Positions 25,391-34,334 of a DNA stretch of 64,000 bases are shown piece after piece; within the stretch, counting starts at the first letter, position 1; each line of letters begins with the position of its first letter. The position numbers were made by a program, and so were the translations under genes. The stretch is taken from positions 2,172,501-2,236,500 of the forward strand of contig NZ_JAUFQG010000004.1 in NCBI RefSeq assembly GCF_030409605.1, in the 5' to 3' direction. Source of the DNA: Simiduia curdlanivorans. Its GTDB lineage: Bacteria > Pseudomonadota > Gammaproteobacteria > Pseudomonadales > Cellvibrionaceae. The notes below the pieces were generated by a model. That model ran no database searches. It was not told where the DNA came from and was given only the letters and a program-made list of their open reading frames with translations.

Positions 25391-25840
25391 ATGGATATCG
25401 CTGAAGTCGCCAAACGGTCTGGCCTGCCGGCTTCGACCTTGCGCTACTACGAGGAAAAAGGGCTGATTAGTTCGGTTGGCCGCCAGGGTTTAAGGCGAGT
25501 GTTTAGCGCCAACATTTTGGAGCGGTTAGCATTGATAGCGCTCGGCCGCACGGTTGGATTTTCGCTCGATGAGATAGGTCGTATGATAGGTGCCAAAGGC
25601 AATCCATCGATCGACCGAGCGTTACTCGTCAACAAGGCCGATGAATTGGATAAAACCATAAAAAAGTTGGCAGCTATGCGCAATGGGCTGCGCCATGCGG
25701 CGGTATGTTCTGCACCCAGCCATATGGAATGCCCGACGTTTCGCCGGCTACTTGGATTAGCGGCACAGGGCGCGATAAGTAACTCAGGCACGGTGACGCT
25801 GCCAGCCAAGCGCAGTGCAAAGCGTTTAAAACAGCGATGA
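25391..25840 (+). CDS. MerR-family transcriptional regulator
   Basis: 149 residues (ATG at 25391, GAGGTG just before it; the GTG at 25385 would add two). The N-terminal winged helix MDIAEVAKRSGLPASTLRYYEEKGLI is followed by a dimerisation helix. Two cysteines lie in CSAPSHMEC near the C terminus. The SoxR cluster motif CxxCxC is absent although the operator is SoxR-like, so the signal is probably something other than a [2Fe-2S] redox switch. It regulates the divergent DUF2938/DUF2798 pair. Confidence 0.85.
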   Translation: MDIAEVAKRSGLPASTLRYYEEKGLISSVGRQGLRRVFSANILERLALIALGRTVGFSLDEIGRMIGAKGNPSIDRALLVNKADELDKTIKKLAAMRNGLRHAAVCSAPSHMECPTFRRLLGLAAQGAISNSGTVTLPAKRSAKRLKQR

Positions 25841-26378
25841 AGATCAATTGATAATGGTCTGAAAATCGATGCTTAGACGAAGACAGTGGGTAATTAGCTG
25901 ACTCTGTGCAGGGTCAGCTGATTTTGGTGCGACTATTTTTAAACTTTTTACTGAAAGTTTATGGCGAGACGAGATGGTCGAGTCTTAAATGTATCAGGAT
26001 GATCAACACCGGTTACGCAGCCACTAAGTCGGTTACCCATTCGATAAAATGCCCTATCAAACGAGCAGTAAATGGGTTTTCCGGGTAGGTTATTTTTCCT
26101 ATAGATTTATTGTGCTTGGATCTAGTTATCCTTTTTATGGTTTTCAGCCAGATCCATGGGCGGGCGAACGGTAAGCTAAAACGATACTTCACTTGCGTAG
26201 GCTTCTCGGCTTACAAGTTTCCTTTTTGACTTAAGCTGCTTTTTTGTCATGTTAAGTTGTTTGTGTCGAGTGATTCATCGCGTGGAATAGACTGTTTTTT
26301 GAAGTTTAGTTAGTAGTGCGGCTATTTTTTTGTCTGTATTATTGGGCCAATATTTTTACACTTATGGTAAACAAAACA
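25841..26378. other. long intergenic region with one hairpin
   Basis: About 540 bases without a convincing gene. AGCTGAC/GTCAGCT at 25896-25919 forms a 7-bp hairpin that may terminate the MerR transcript. A 60-codon frame at 25906-26088 lacks a ribosome site and looks random. I see no other structure. Confidence 0.5.
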
Positions 26379-27278
26379 ATGAAGCTCCTTTTACTCTTGC
26401 TCGTCATTGCTGGATTGTGGTTCATTTTTAAAGAGGTGCGAAGCAAGCCAAAAGTCGAGCCTGCGCAAGCTTTGGATAAGCAGGAGCCGGCTGACTGGCC
26501 ACGCTTGCGCGCTTTGTTGGCGGCGCAGGCCTTACCGAGTATTAAAATTTCGCTAGCTGATGACGAGGTTAGGCTGGCGTCCCAATCAAAGTTTGGCGGT
26601 AAGCCCTATTGGCCTAGGGAGAGTGCTTTTCCTCTAGATAAAGACGCTAAACCATTGAACTTTATTGCACAAATTAATTTCTCCGAGCTTCCCACTGGAC
26701 TCGACGGTTGGCCAGAGCGCGGTTTGTTGCAGTTCTTCATCGGCAATGATGATTTGTACGGGCTCGAGTTTCTGGATGAGACCAACACGCTCGATAACTA
26801 CCTTAATAGCAAAAGGAATTTCGCCGTTATTTATCATCCTGAGGTTGATGCGTCGGTAACGGTATTTGAACCTCCACTTAGTGTACCCCTAGACGAGGAT
26901 CTATCGCCTTACTCTGGCGAGTCTGCTATTTCCTTCGCCTTGGTAAGCGATTTGCCATCGCCAATGGACTATCGCTTTGACGCAATTGCGCAGCCTTTTG
27001 GGCCATTAGGTGAAGAGCTAGAAGCCTACGCTTATGATGCGTTAATTAAATCGCCAGATCATAAGATGGGTGGCTATGCATCTTTCACCCAAGAAGATCC
27101 GAGAGGTTATTATGCGCCGGACGGCAATTGGCTGTTGCTTTTCCAGATGGATACCGATGCCAATGAAAAGATTGACATCATGTGGGGCGACGTAGGGATA
27201 GGCAACTTTTTTATCCAAGAGGCTGATTTAAGGAACTTAAACTTTAACCAAGTCTGGTATAACTGGGATTGCCACTGA
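26379..27278 (+). CDS. YwqG/DUF1963-like protein with N-terminal membrane anchor
   Basis: About 299 residues from the ATG at 26379. Start codons at 26316 and 26364 also open the frame and none has a clear ribosome site. A hydrophobic N-terminal helix (LLLLLLVIAGLWFIF) is followed by a DUF1963-type domain: KFGGKPYWP, LNFIAQINFSELP, LLQFFIGNDDLYG, and near the end WLLLFQMDTDANEKIDIMWGDVGIGNFFI. The family is widespread but without known function. The anchor is unusual, because YwqG-type proteins are normally soluble. Confidence 0.78.
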   Translation: MKLLLLLLVIAGLWFIFKEVRSKPKVEPAQALDKQEPADWPRLRALLAAQALPSIKISLADDEVRLASQSKFGGKPYWPRESAFPLDKDAKPLNFIAQINFSELPTGLDGWPERGLLQFFIGNDDLYGLEFLDETNTLDNYLNSKRNFAVIYHPEVDASVTVFEPPLSVPLDEDLSPYSGESAISFALVSDLPSPMDYRFDAIAQPFGPLGEELEAYAYDALIKSPDHKMGGYASFTQEDPRGYYAPDGNWLLLFQMDTDANEKIDIMWGDVGIGNFFIQEADLRNLNFNQVWYNWDCH

Positions 27279-27393
27279 TTGCTTGAGCTTGCAGTGATGA
27301 CGGTGGCAATGTTGGGCTGGAGTGATTAGGGTAGAGGCTCAGTTCAATGTCTGCAATGTTCATTGAAAAGTGAACCTTATATGGAGCAATCGA

Positions 27394-28176
27394 ATGTCAA
27401 TAGGCTACATGTGCGCCGTATTTTGCGTGATTGGGTTGTTTAGCTGGCCAATGTCTACCGCGGCTCAGCTGGACAAGCTGGTGTTCATGACTGAAGATTA
27501 CCCGCCCTATAACTACCTAGAAAATGGTCAATTGCAAGGCGCCTCTGTGGAGCTGTTACTCGAAGTGGGTCGCCAACTAGGTCAGCCCATTGTGCGTGAA
27601 GACATTCGGATATTACCTTGGGCTCGCGCCTTTCGCGAGTTACAGCAGGGGCCGAATCGTGCACTGTTTATGACAACCCGAACCCGTGAACGCGAGGCGC
27701 AGTTTCAATGGGCAGGCCCTTTTACTTACGATTATCTGGGTTTGATTGCAAAGCGCAGTAAAAAGTTGCGCATAACACAGGCCGCGCAATTACAGAATTT
27801 GCGTATTGGCTTGGTGCGAGATGATGTGGCGGAAGAATTTCTTGGGAGATTTTCTATCGATGACAAGATGGTAACCCGGGGAAATTCATCAACAAACGTT
27901 GCCCGTATGCTGGTTGCCGACCGCATTGACCTATGGCCGATTGATCCACGTGGCGCCAATCGCTTCCTTAAAAACATTGGTGCCAACCCAAATGATTACG
28001 AAGTTGTTGCCAATTTACGCGCGGCGCCTCTGTATTATGCGTTTAGTCAGGATGTAGACGCCGATTTAGTCGCCGATTTTCAGCGGGCAATTGATCAGCT
28101 GCGAGAATCTCGGCCCGAGCTATTCCCCGCCGGGCATACAGACGTGGGCGCAACAGATATTCCGCCGTTGCAGTAG
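27394..28176 (+). CDS. periplasmic solute-binding protein, family 3 type
   Basis: About 260 residues with a signal peptide ending near TAAQ. The domain begins KLVFMTEDYPPYNYLENGQLQGASVELLLEVG, as in polar amino acid binding proteins. There are no adjacent permease or ATPase genes, so it may be an orphan binding protein. GGAG at 27383-27386 favours the ATG at 27394 over the GTG at 27370. The ligand is unknown. Confidence 0.85.
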   Translation: MSIGYMCAVFCVIGLFSWPMSTAAQLDKLVFMTEDYPPYNYLENGQLQGASVELLLEVGRQLGQPIVREDIRILPWARAFRELQQGPNRALFMTTRTREREAQFQWAGPFTYDYLGLIAKRSKKLRITQAAQLQNLRIGLVRDDVAEEFLGRFSIDDKMVTRGNSSTNVARMLVADRIDLWPIDPRGANRFLKNIGANPNDYEVVANLRAAPLYYAFSQDVDADLVADFQRAIDQLRESRPELFPAGHTDVGATDIPPLQ

Positions 28177-28489
28177 CGGCTTGGTTATATTTAACTTTCT
28201 CTCATCTTTGTCTTCATTTTCATCTTCATCCTTTCACTTACCCTTAGTGATCATCTGTTAGGTTGAATGCCTGAGATTAGGTGCCTTGTAATTGTCTGTG
28301 TATTGAACGTAAGATTTGAGCCGGTTGTATCGTGTGTTATGGGGTAGCATGCCGCAAAAGTACAAACCGATATGCAACAATTATCTAATGTTTCATCCAC
28401 CCATGCAGTACTAAGCGCAGGCAGGGTTGACGGAATGAGGGGTGATTGCTTCCAATGTGAAAGTTAACTAACGAAAGTTGGATTGAAGT
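28177..28489. other. intergenic region with a pyrimidine-rich stretch
   Basis: 313 bases. TTCATCTTCATC-like pyrimidine-rich sequence lies at 28198-28235. I see no gene, clear promoter or terminator. Confidence 0.4.
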
Positions 28490-29134
28490 ATGTTTGACGC
28501 GTTGCTGTTGGTATTGCTATTGCTGGGCCCTTTAATTTGGCTGATCCCTTGTTTCTTTGCTTTTTTAGTTACACTGATATTTTCTTTGTCAATGGCACCA
28601 AGCGCCCGCCGGTTAAAAGTGCGATTGCTCTCTGCATTGTTGGGGATAGCACTTCTCGCCGTGCTCTTCTGGGATCTCCCCGTTTTATGGGAGTATGAAA
28701 AACTCTGCGAAAATGATGCCGGCTTCATTCAATACCAAACAATCGAAGGGTGGAAAGCTGAAAATCCGGGCATTGCCGAAACCCTGGTGTCTATCGAAAA
28801 CGCCAAGTTTAAAAATGACGGTAGTTATACCCATGTGCCGCTGAATCAGCGTTTTGAATGGGTGTTTAGCAATTGGGATGTAGGGCGCGGTATTCGCAAG
28901 CGCGAAGATCGCATTGTAGATGTGCAATCGGGCGCGATATTGGCACGTTATGTCGACTTCAGTTCGGGAATGAAGAATACGGGGATTAGCCCTTTCAATG
29001 TGCGGCTCTATAAAGTTTGGCTGACTTCTGAGTCGTGCCCGAGAGATGGAAACAAGGATAGATGGTTGATTAATGGCGACTCATTTAGAGGTTTTAAAAA
29101 TACATTAAAGAAAATCAATGGAGTGATTGAATGA
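28490..29134 (+). CDS. hypothetical membrane protein
   Basis: 214 residues. Two hydrophobic helices fill the first ~70 (LLLVLLLLGPLIWLIPCFFAFLVTLIF; LLSALLGIALLAVLFW). A soluble ~145-residue domain of unknown type follows (YEKLCENDAGF, two outer-domain Cys). The stop overlaps the start of the next gene (ATGA), so the two are translated together. The pairing of a membrane protein with a lipase-like N-terminal fragment is reminiscent of effector/immunity gene pairs, but this is a guess. Confidence 0.65.
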   Translation: MFDALLLVLLLLGPLIWLIPCFFAFLVTLIFSLSMAPSARRLKVRLLSALLGIALLAVLFWDLPVLWEYEKLCENDAGFIQYQTIEGWKAENPGIAETLVSIENAKFKNDGSYTHVPLNQRFEWVFSNWDVGRGIRKREDRIVDVQSGAILARYVDFSSGMKNTGISPFNVRLYKVWLTSESCPRDGNKDRWLINGDSFRGFKNTLKKINGVIE

Positions 29135-29343
29135 ATACGAATGAACTATTTTATAACGCTCAACTATCAGAAGCCGCTTATGCTGACTTTTGGGACAAAG
29201 AATCAGGTCAAATTCTTACGGATGAAGATGATGTAGAGGACGCCCTAATCGCCTCAGGTTTCTCCACAACCCAAGCCGCGGAGTTCGTCACCCATTGGCG
29301 TGTAGTGCATCACCAGCCCAATAGCTCCATAGGATCTCTCTAG
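29131..29343 (+). pseudogene. lipase-like protein, N-terminal fragment (probably truncated)
   Basis: 70 residues (LFYNAQLSEAAYADFWDKES ... AAEFVTHWRVVHHQPN) that resemble, from memory, the N-terminal lead of longer class-3-lipase-like proteins in gammaproteobacteria, in which the catalytic domain would follow at once. Here the frame stops seven residues after HHQPN, and no continuation is evident in the other two frames. It may be a decayed remnant or a genuine small protein. It overlaps the membrane protein gene by four bases. Confidence 0.45.
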
Positions 29344-29469
29344 CGCTAACCGACGATATGGAGTTCGGTTTAAAAAATAGCAGTGAAAAATTGGACCCGC
29401 TAAAATTGTATTTCTATCACCAATAACTCATCATGACAAAGATAGTTATTACTTTTTAGGTTCTTACCC

Positions 29470-30261
29470 ATGAAACTCAACATCTGGCAAGTAGACGCTT
29501 TTACCAACACTGTATTTTCCGGCAACTACGCCGCTGTGATTATTCTCGATAGCTGGCTAACCGATACTGTGATGCAAAATATTGCCAGTGAAAATAATGT
29601 CTCGGAAACCGCGTTTTTGGTAAAAACAAACGACGCCACCTATGCCATTCGTTGGTTTTCTCCCCTTAAAGAAATTGATTTTTGTGGCCATGCTACGCTC
29701 GCGGCGGCTTTTGTGCTGTATCGCAATCATAAGGCACTGGAGCGCCTAACTTTCACGGCGCCGGCGGTAGGTAGCCTCGGCTTAGTGAAGCAGGCGAATG
29801 GCTTTATTGAGATGGCGTTTCCCAATCGTCAGCCGGCCCTGGTTGAGTCTGTGCCCGCGCCGCTGTTGGAAGGTCTCTCTATTAAACCTGTGGCGGTATT
29901 GAAAAATACCCAGGCTTATTTCGCCGTGCTAGCCTCGCGCGCCGAGGTTGAAAATGTTGCGGTGGATTTGGCAAAGGTTAAATTACTCGCGCCTTTGGAT
30001 CTGGTGGTGACCGCAGCCGATAGCGAGGTGGATTTCGTGTCGCGTTATTTCTGGCCCGCCAATGGCGGCGATGAAGATCCTGTTACCGGTTCTGCCCATG
30101 CGGGCTTGGCGCCTTATTGGGCGGATCAGTTAGGTAAAGCAGAGCTTAAGGCGCTGCAGGTGTCGAAGCGCGGTGGTCAACTCCAGTGCCGGGTAGTTGG
30201 CGATAAGGTCAATGTGGCGGGGCAGGCGGTGCTGTATATGGAGGGGGTTATTAACATTTAA
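29470..30261 (+). CDS. PhzF-family isomerase/epimerase-like protein
   Basis: 263 residues with the two-lobed PhzF fold signatures: WQVDAFTNTVFSGNYAAVI, the SENNVSETAFLV segment with the catalytic Glu, FCGHATLAAA, and near the end GGDEDPVTGSAHAGLAPYW. Most PhzF homologues outside phenazine clusters have unknown substrates. No phenazine genes are nearby. Monocistronic. Confidence 0.9.
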   Translation: MKLNIWQVDAFTNTVFSGNYAAVIILDSWLTDTVMQNIASENNVSETAFLVKTNDATYAIRWFSPLKEIDFCGHATLAAAFVLYRNHKALERLTFTAPAVGSLGLVKQANGFIEMAFPNRQPALVESVPAPLLEGLSIKPVAVLKNTQAYFAVLASRAEVENVAVDLAKVKLLAPLDLVVTAADSEVDFVSRYFWPANGGDEDPVTGSAHAGLAPYWADQLGKAELKALQVSKRGGQLQCRVVGDKVNVAGQAVLYMEGVINI

Positions 30262-30402
30262 ACGCCCACGCCATGACATTCAGTGTCAGTTAGCTCATAC
30301 CGGGAATAACCTTTAGCCTGTGGGTGCTAAGCAACTGCAAGACTTTGCATTAATAGTGAAGCCTGTATAATCGCGCCTCCGCTCGATTATCAGGCATGTG
30401 CT

Positions 30403-31101
30403 ATGTGGTTAGATGACTTTTTTCAGCAATCTGGTCAAGAATTTTCCTTCACCCGAGAGCAGGCAAGCCGTTTTGCCAAGAAAATTGCCGATGATTTCAA
30501 CCCGATTCACGACGTAGACGCCAAGCGTTTTTGTGTGCCCGGCGATTTATTGTTTGCCCTCACCTTAGCCCACAGCGGCCTCGCCCAAACCATGGATTTT
30601 ACCTTCGCCGATATGGTGCAAGACGGCGTGAATTTGCACTTTGATGCAGACGCCAGTGAAGTACGCGTGTTGGATGCTAACCAAAAGCGCTACATGGCGA
30701 TGTCCCGTGCCGGCGAACAGCGCCATAACCCCGAGCTGGCCGAGCAGTTAACGCGCGCCTACGTGGCGTTTTCGGGCCATACCTTTCCCCATATTTTGGT
30801 GCCCCTGTGGCGCGAACACGGGGTGATGATTAACCCAGCGCGGCCGATGGTGATTTATCAGTCCATGCATTTACAGTTCGATCGCCTCGATATCGCCGAT
30901 TTACAACTCGAGGCCGCCGGTTCCAAGATGACGGTGGACGGCAAGCGTGGTCAGGTTAAGGTGGCGTTTATTTTTAAAGATGGTGCGCAAGTGGTTGGGC
31001 GCGGCGAGAAAAGTTTAGTGCTTAGCGGCTTGCGCGAATTTAATGAAGCGGATGTGGCGGGTGTTGTGAGTTATTATGACGAGCGTAAATTAAGGTTGTA
31101 G
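30403..31101 (+). CDS. DUF3581 family protein (hot-dog-like)
   Basis: 232 residues that I place in DUF3581, a family common in marine gammaproteobacteria. KKIADDFNPIHDVDAKRFCVPGDLL resembles the MaoC/hot-dog hydratase active-site helix (DFNPIH), so an acyl-CoA or acyl-ACP ligand is possible. There is no signal peptide. The stop lies directly against heptad array E. Confidence 0.75.
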   Translation: MWLDDFFQQSGQEFSFTREQASRFAKKIADDFNPIHDVDAKRFCVPGDLLFALTLAHSGLAQTMDFTFADMVQDGVNLHFDADASEVRVLDANQKRYMAMSRAGEQRHNPELAEQLTRAYVAFSGHTFPHILVPLWREHGVMINPARPMVIYQSMHLQFDRLDIADLQLEAAGSKMTVDGKRGQVKVAFIFKDGAQVVGRGEKSLVLSGLREFNEADVAGVVSYYDERKLRL

Positions 31102-31103
31102 CC

Positions 31104-31343
31104 GCAAGCCGCAAGCAAAAGTAAAAGTAAAAGCAACAAAGCCCTTGCGGACCTAAGTTTTGTGCCATCATAATTTGTAGCTTGTAGCTTGTAGCTTGTA
31201 GCTTGTAGCTTGTAGCTTGTAGCTTGTAGCTTGTAGCTTGTAGCTTGTAGCTTGTAGCTTGTAGCTTGTAGCTTGTAGCTTGTAGGGGGCGGCCCCCCGC
31301 CTTGTAGCTTGTAGCTTGTAGGGGGCGGCCCCCCGCCTTGTTT
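31104..31343. repeat. heptad array E with two copies of the GC-rich core
   Basis: After CCGCAAG and AGTAAA units comes an array of about fifteen perfect GTAGCTT units (31175-31284). The core TAGGGGGCGGCCCCCCGCC follows, then two and a half more heptads, then the same core again (31318-31339). The core is the reverse complement of the one in array D. The core palindrome could act as a terminator for the DUF3581 gene. Confidence 0.92.
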
Positions 31344-31492
31344 CGAAGATCCCACCTTCGATTTCCCTAGAGATTTGTAACTAGCAACTGGTCATCATCT
31401 TCCAATCCATTTTCTGCCTGCATGCAGAAAACCATCTCTTTTAAACTGCCGCCTGAGCCGCTATTCTCGAATCTTATCGACAAGGATGCCCC

Positions 31493-32287
31493 ATGCCCTA
31501 TACCTCAGATTCCCATCAGTTCGACCAGTTGGTGCTCGCCAAGCCTAAGGCCTTAAAAATATTGGCCGAAGGCGACTCTTGGTTTGCTTACCCAAGGCGT
31601 TATTTGGCCTTTGGCCGGGCATCGAATGTTATTCATCATTTAGCCAAGCGAAAAGATTTACTGATATACGCGACGGCGAGTAATGGCGATGAAGCCTTGA
31701 CCATGCTCAGCGGCGAGCAGAAGCACGCGTTGATGAAGCGGTTGCAAGCGCACGCCTATGACTATTTATTATTTTCTGGCGGCGGCAACGATATCGTTGG
31801 GCGTTACGATTTGGATTATTTTATCCGCCCCTACCATGCCGATATGACCGCTGAGGGCGCGGTCTATGAAGAAAGGCTGCAGGCTAAGTTGTTACAGTTG
31901 TCGGCAACCTATGAAGAGCTCATCTATCGCTTGGCGAAGTTTTCCAAGAATAAAGCGATTCGATTAGTAACCCACACTTACGATTTCCCTCGGCCTTCGA
32001 AAAAGGGATTTGCCCTGTTTGATGTGTTTCCCATCGGCGAGTCCTGGATCTACCCGATTTTTAAGTCTTTGGGTTATCGCGACGTTGGGTTGATGGCGGA
32101 GGTTGCGGCGCTGCTGCTGCGCGCCTTTCGAAAGATGTTGTTTGAGCTGCAAGCCAAGCACGGGGCTCGCTTAACCGTGGTGGATACTCAGGGGCTATTA
32201 ACGGACAAGCACTGGCGCAATGAAATTCACCCCAATTCAGCCGGCTTTAAACTCGTGACTAAAGCGCTTGAGCAGGTACTGGTTTAA
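31493..32287 (+). CDS. SGNH/GDSL-family hydrolase
   Basis: 264 residues, no signal peptide. Block I AEGDSWFA has the nucleophile Ser29, block III FSGGGND is near residue 100, and block V NEIHPNSAG gives the catalytic His near 246. GDSW instead of GDSL is a known variant. It should hydrolyse an ester or acetyl group; the substrate is unknown. It is transcribed alone. Confidence 0.87.
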   Translation: MPYTSDSHQFDQLVLAKPKALKILAEGDSWFAYPRRYLAFGRASNVIHHLAKRKDLLIYATASNGDEALTMLSGEQKHALMKRLQAHAYDYLLFSGGGNDIVGRYDLDYFIRPYHADMTAEGAVYEERLQAKLLQLSATYEELIYRLAKFSKNKAIRLVTHTYDFPRPSKKGFALFDVFPIGESWIYPIFKSLGYRDVGLMAEVAALLLRAFRKMLFELQAKHGARLTVVDTQGLLTDKHWRNEIHPNSAGFKLVTKALEQVLV

Positions 32288-32333
32288 TTGTTTGTTTTGT
32301 TTAATTGTTTTATTTAATTATTTGGATCGTTTT

Positions 32334-32804
32334 CTATTCATTGAATGGGCGAGGTTGAACCAGATAAGCGTAAGTTAACCCACCCAATGCGCCGGCGGCT
32401 ATTTGCAAGCCAAGCCCAAGCCAACCGCGCGCGCCGGCCATCAGGGTTATTTCCATGATCGGTTGCATCAGCGCTAAAATACAGCCAAGTGCTGCAGCGC
32501 CGGCCAAACTGAAGAGCAGGGCCGGCGGCCATGTGGTTTTTGTTCGGGTGAATGTCGCAACACAGAAGGCTATGGCAAAACCTACGGCAATTATCGGCAA
32601 GTAGGTGGGGCTAAGGCCCACAAGGTCGTCGGCCATGGCTGCTAGTCGAGTGCTAAAGTCGATATGGGCGCCGAGGTTGATTAATTGGGCTTGCACCTGT
32701 TGTGAGTGGCACAGACTAGCGGCGACAAATCCCACGCAGCTGGCGCTTGCCCAGCTAACTAAACAGCGCATTTTCGTGCTATCTTTTCGTTCTTGATTAT
32801 TCAT
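32334..32804 (-). CDS. hypothetical membrane protein, four helices
   Basis: 156 residues with a signal-like first helix and three further hydrophobic helices (PTYLPIIAVGFAIAFCVATF; LLFSLAGAAALGCILALM; LGLGLQIAAGALGGLTYAYLV). No family recognised. The start may instead be the Met 11 residues later. It is divergent from the PQQ dehydrogenase gene with a 21-bp gap, so the two promoters overlap. Confidence 0.6.
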   Translation of the reverse strand: MNNQERKDSTKMRCLVSWASASCVGFVAASLCHSQQVQAQLINLGAHIDFSTRLAAMADDLVGLSPTYLPIIAVGFAIAFCVATFTRTKTTWPPALLFSLAGAAALGCILALMQPIMEITLMAGARGWLGLGLQIAAGALGGLTYAYLVQPRPFNE

Positions 32805-32825
32805 AGATAAACCAAAAGGCTAGAT

Positions 32826-33965
32826 ATGTTGCAGAGCATAAACCATTGCTATAAGGCGAGCACGTTTTTAATCTTGGCTACTTTTTTTCTGGCACTGCCG
32901 AGCGTCGCTGAACAAGCGGTAAAACCGACGCCGACTTTTGATATAACAACGCTGACAGATCAGCTCCAATCGCCTTGGTCGCTCGCGTTTCTGCCTTCGG
33001 GCGAGATACTTATTGCTGAAAAAGTTGGTGCGCTTCGCATATTCGACGGTAAAGCGCTATCGGCGCCGATTACCGGCGTGCCGCAGGCCTTAGTGCGTAG
33101 CCAGGGTGGTTATCAGGATCTTGTTTTGCACCCTGACTATGAAAAAAATGGTTGGGTTTACCTAAGCTTTGCCTGGGGCGAGCGTAGCGCCAACGGCACG
33201 CGCTTGGTGCGCGGGCGAATTAAGCAAGGCGCCTTTGTCGATCAGGAAGTTTTATTCACCGCCGAGCCGTTGAAAAATACGCCGGTGCACTATGGTGCGC
33301 GGTTGGCATTTTTACCAGACAACAGCTTAGTGATGGCGGTTGGCGATGGCTTTGATTTTCGCGAGTCAGCGCAAAAAACCGATAGCTTATTGGGCAAATT
33401 TGTTCGCTTAAATGACGATGGCTCGATTCCAAAAGACAATCCCTTCTTTGATAGAAAAGGCTATCATCCCGCTATTTATTCCCTTGGCCATCGCAACCCG
33501 CAGGGCGTGGCTTACGATCCGGTGCGGCAGCAATTATTTGCCAATGAACACGGCCCGCAAGGTGGCGATGAAATTAATATCCTCGAGCCGGGTAAAAATT
33601 ATGGCTGGCCCATAATTACCTATGGCCGCGATTATTCTGGTGCCTCTATTACGCCCTTTACCGAATACGAGGGCATGGAGCAGCCCTTGGTCAATTGGAC
33701 ACCCTCTATCGCGCCCTCGTCGCTGGCGGTGTACAACGCGGATTTGTTTCCAGCCTTTAAGGGCGACTTATTGTCCTCGGCGCTGAAAGCCAAAGAAGTA
33801 CGCTGGGTGCAAATGCAGGGTGCGACGCCGGCTGCAGAGGTGTCGCTGTTCGGCGACTTAAATGCGCGTATTCGCGCGGTTTATGTGGGGCCGGAGGGCG
33901 CACTGTATTTACTCACCGATGGCGATAGAGGCAAACTGTTAAAAGTGACGCCCAAGGCGCAATAG
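32826..33965 (+). CDS. PQQ-dependent aldose/sugar dehydrogenase (soluble type)
   Basis: 379 residues with a signal peptide ending at SVAEQA. Six-bladed propeller of the soluble glucose dehydrogenase/YliI type: SPWSLAFLPSGEILIAEK, GGYQDLVLHPDY, YGARLAFLPDNSLVMAVGDG, YSLGHRNPQGVAYDP (PQQ-site His/Arg), NEHGPQGGDEIN and PGKNYGWP. It oxidises aldoses in the periplasm. I see no PQQ synthesis genes in the window. Confidence 0.9.
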   Translation: MLQSINHCYKASTFLILATFFLALPSVAEQAVKPTPTFDITTLTDQLQSPWSLAFLPSGEILIAEKVGALRIFDGKALSAPITGVPQALVRSQGGYQDLVLHPDYEKNGWVYLSFAWGERSANGTRLVRGRIKQGAFVDQEVLFTAEPLKNTPVHYGARLAFLPDNSLVMAVGDGFDFRESAQKTDSLLGKFVRLNDDGSIPKDNPFFDRKGYHPAIYSLGHRNPQGVAYDPVRQQLFANEHGPQGGDEINILEPGKNYGWPIITYGRDYSGASITPFTEYEGMEQPLVNWTPSIAPSSLAVYNADLFPAFKGDLLSSALKAKEVRWVQMQGATPAAEVSLFGDLNARIRAVYVGPEGALYLLTDGDRGKLLKVTPKAQ

Positions 33966-33997
33966 ATCACGCATAACGCCGATGTTAGGCGATTGAA

Positions 33998-34017
33998 CAA
34001 GCGGCCTAGGCCGCTTG
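33998..34017. terminator. perfect 20-bp palindrome after the dehydrogenase gene
   Basis: CAAGCGGCCTAGGCCGCTTG lies 33 bases after the stop. The stem is strong but no T-run follows, so termination is only possible. Confidence 0.4.
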
Positions 34018-34100
34018 GCTTAGTGCTTCAGGTGAATAGGAAAGTGTGCACCAGTCGATAGAATAGCTCGCATGTTTGAGACACCAGTGCGAGCCAATTC

Positions 34101-34334
34101 ATGAGCATTTATTTAACCCAAGATTCGATGTTACCGGATCAGGCGATTTACAATATTCGCGGCCTTTTAGGAACAACTGACGTATCACCCCACACCATTG
34201 AATATGTGCGCGGTCGCTTTGTGGTGTTTCGTATTATGAAGCCTATTTCCTCGCACGGCTCTTATCGCGAGGCTGAGTTGGCGGCGCAAGCGCTTGATGC
34301 CGATTATCTTGATGCGAATTATATAGACGCCTGA
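34101..34334 (+). CDS. small hypothetical protein
   Basis: 77 residues, soluble, with no motif I recognise. It begins MSIYLTQDSMLPDQAIYNIRG and ends in a repetitive acidic stretch (ALDADYLDANYIDA). The start has only a weak ribosome-site match (CGAGCC). Its end overlaps the convergent HAD gene by 16 bp. Codon use resembles the neighbours. Confidence 0.5.
   Translation: MSIYLTQDSMLPDQAIYNIRGLLGTTDVSPHTIEYVRGRFVVFRIMKPISSHGSYREAELAAQALDADYLDANYIDA

Noticed and set aside
31074..31355. Minus-strand frame of 93 codons with TSYKLQA repeats
   Set aside because: It reads through heptad array E and overlaps the DUF3581 gene end; the periodic peptide is a repeat artefact.
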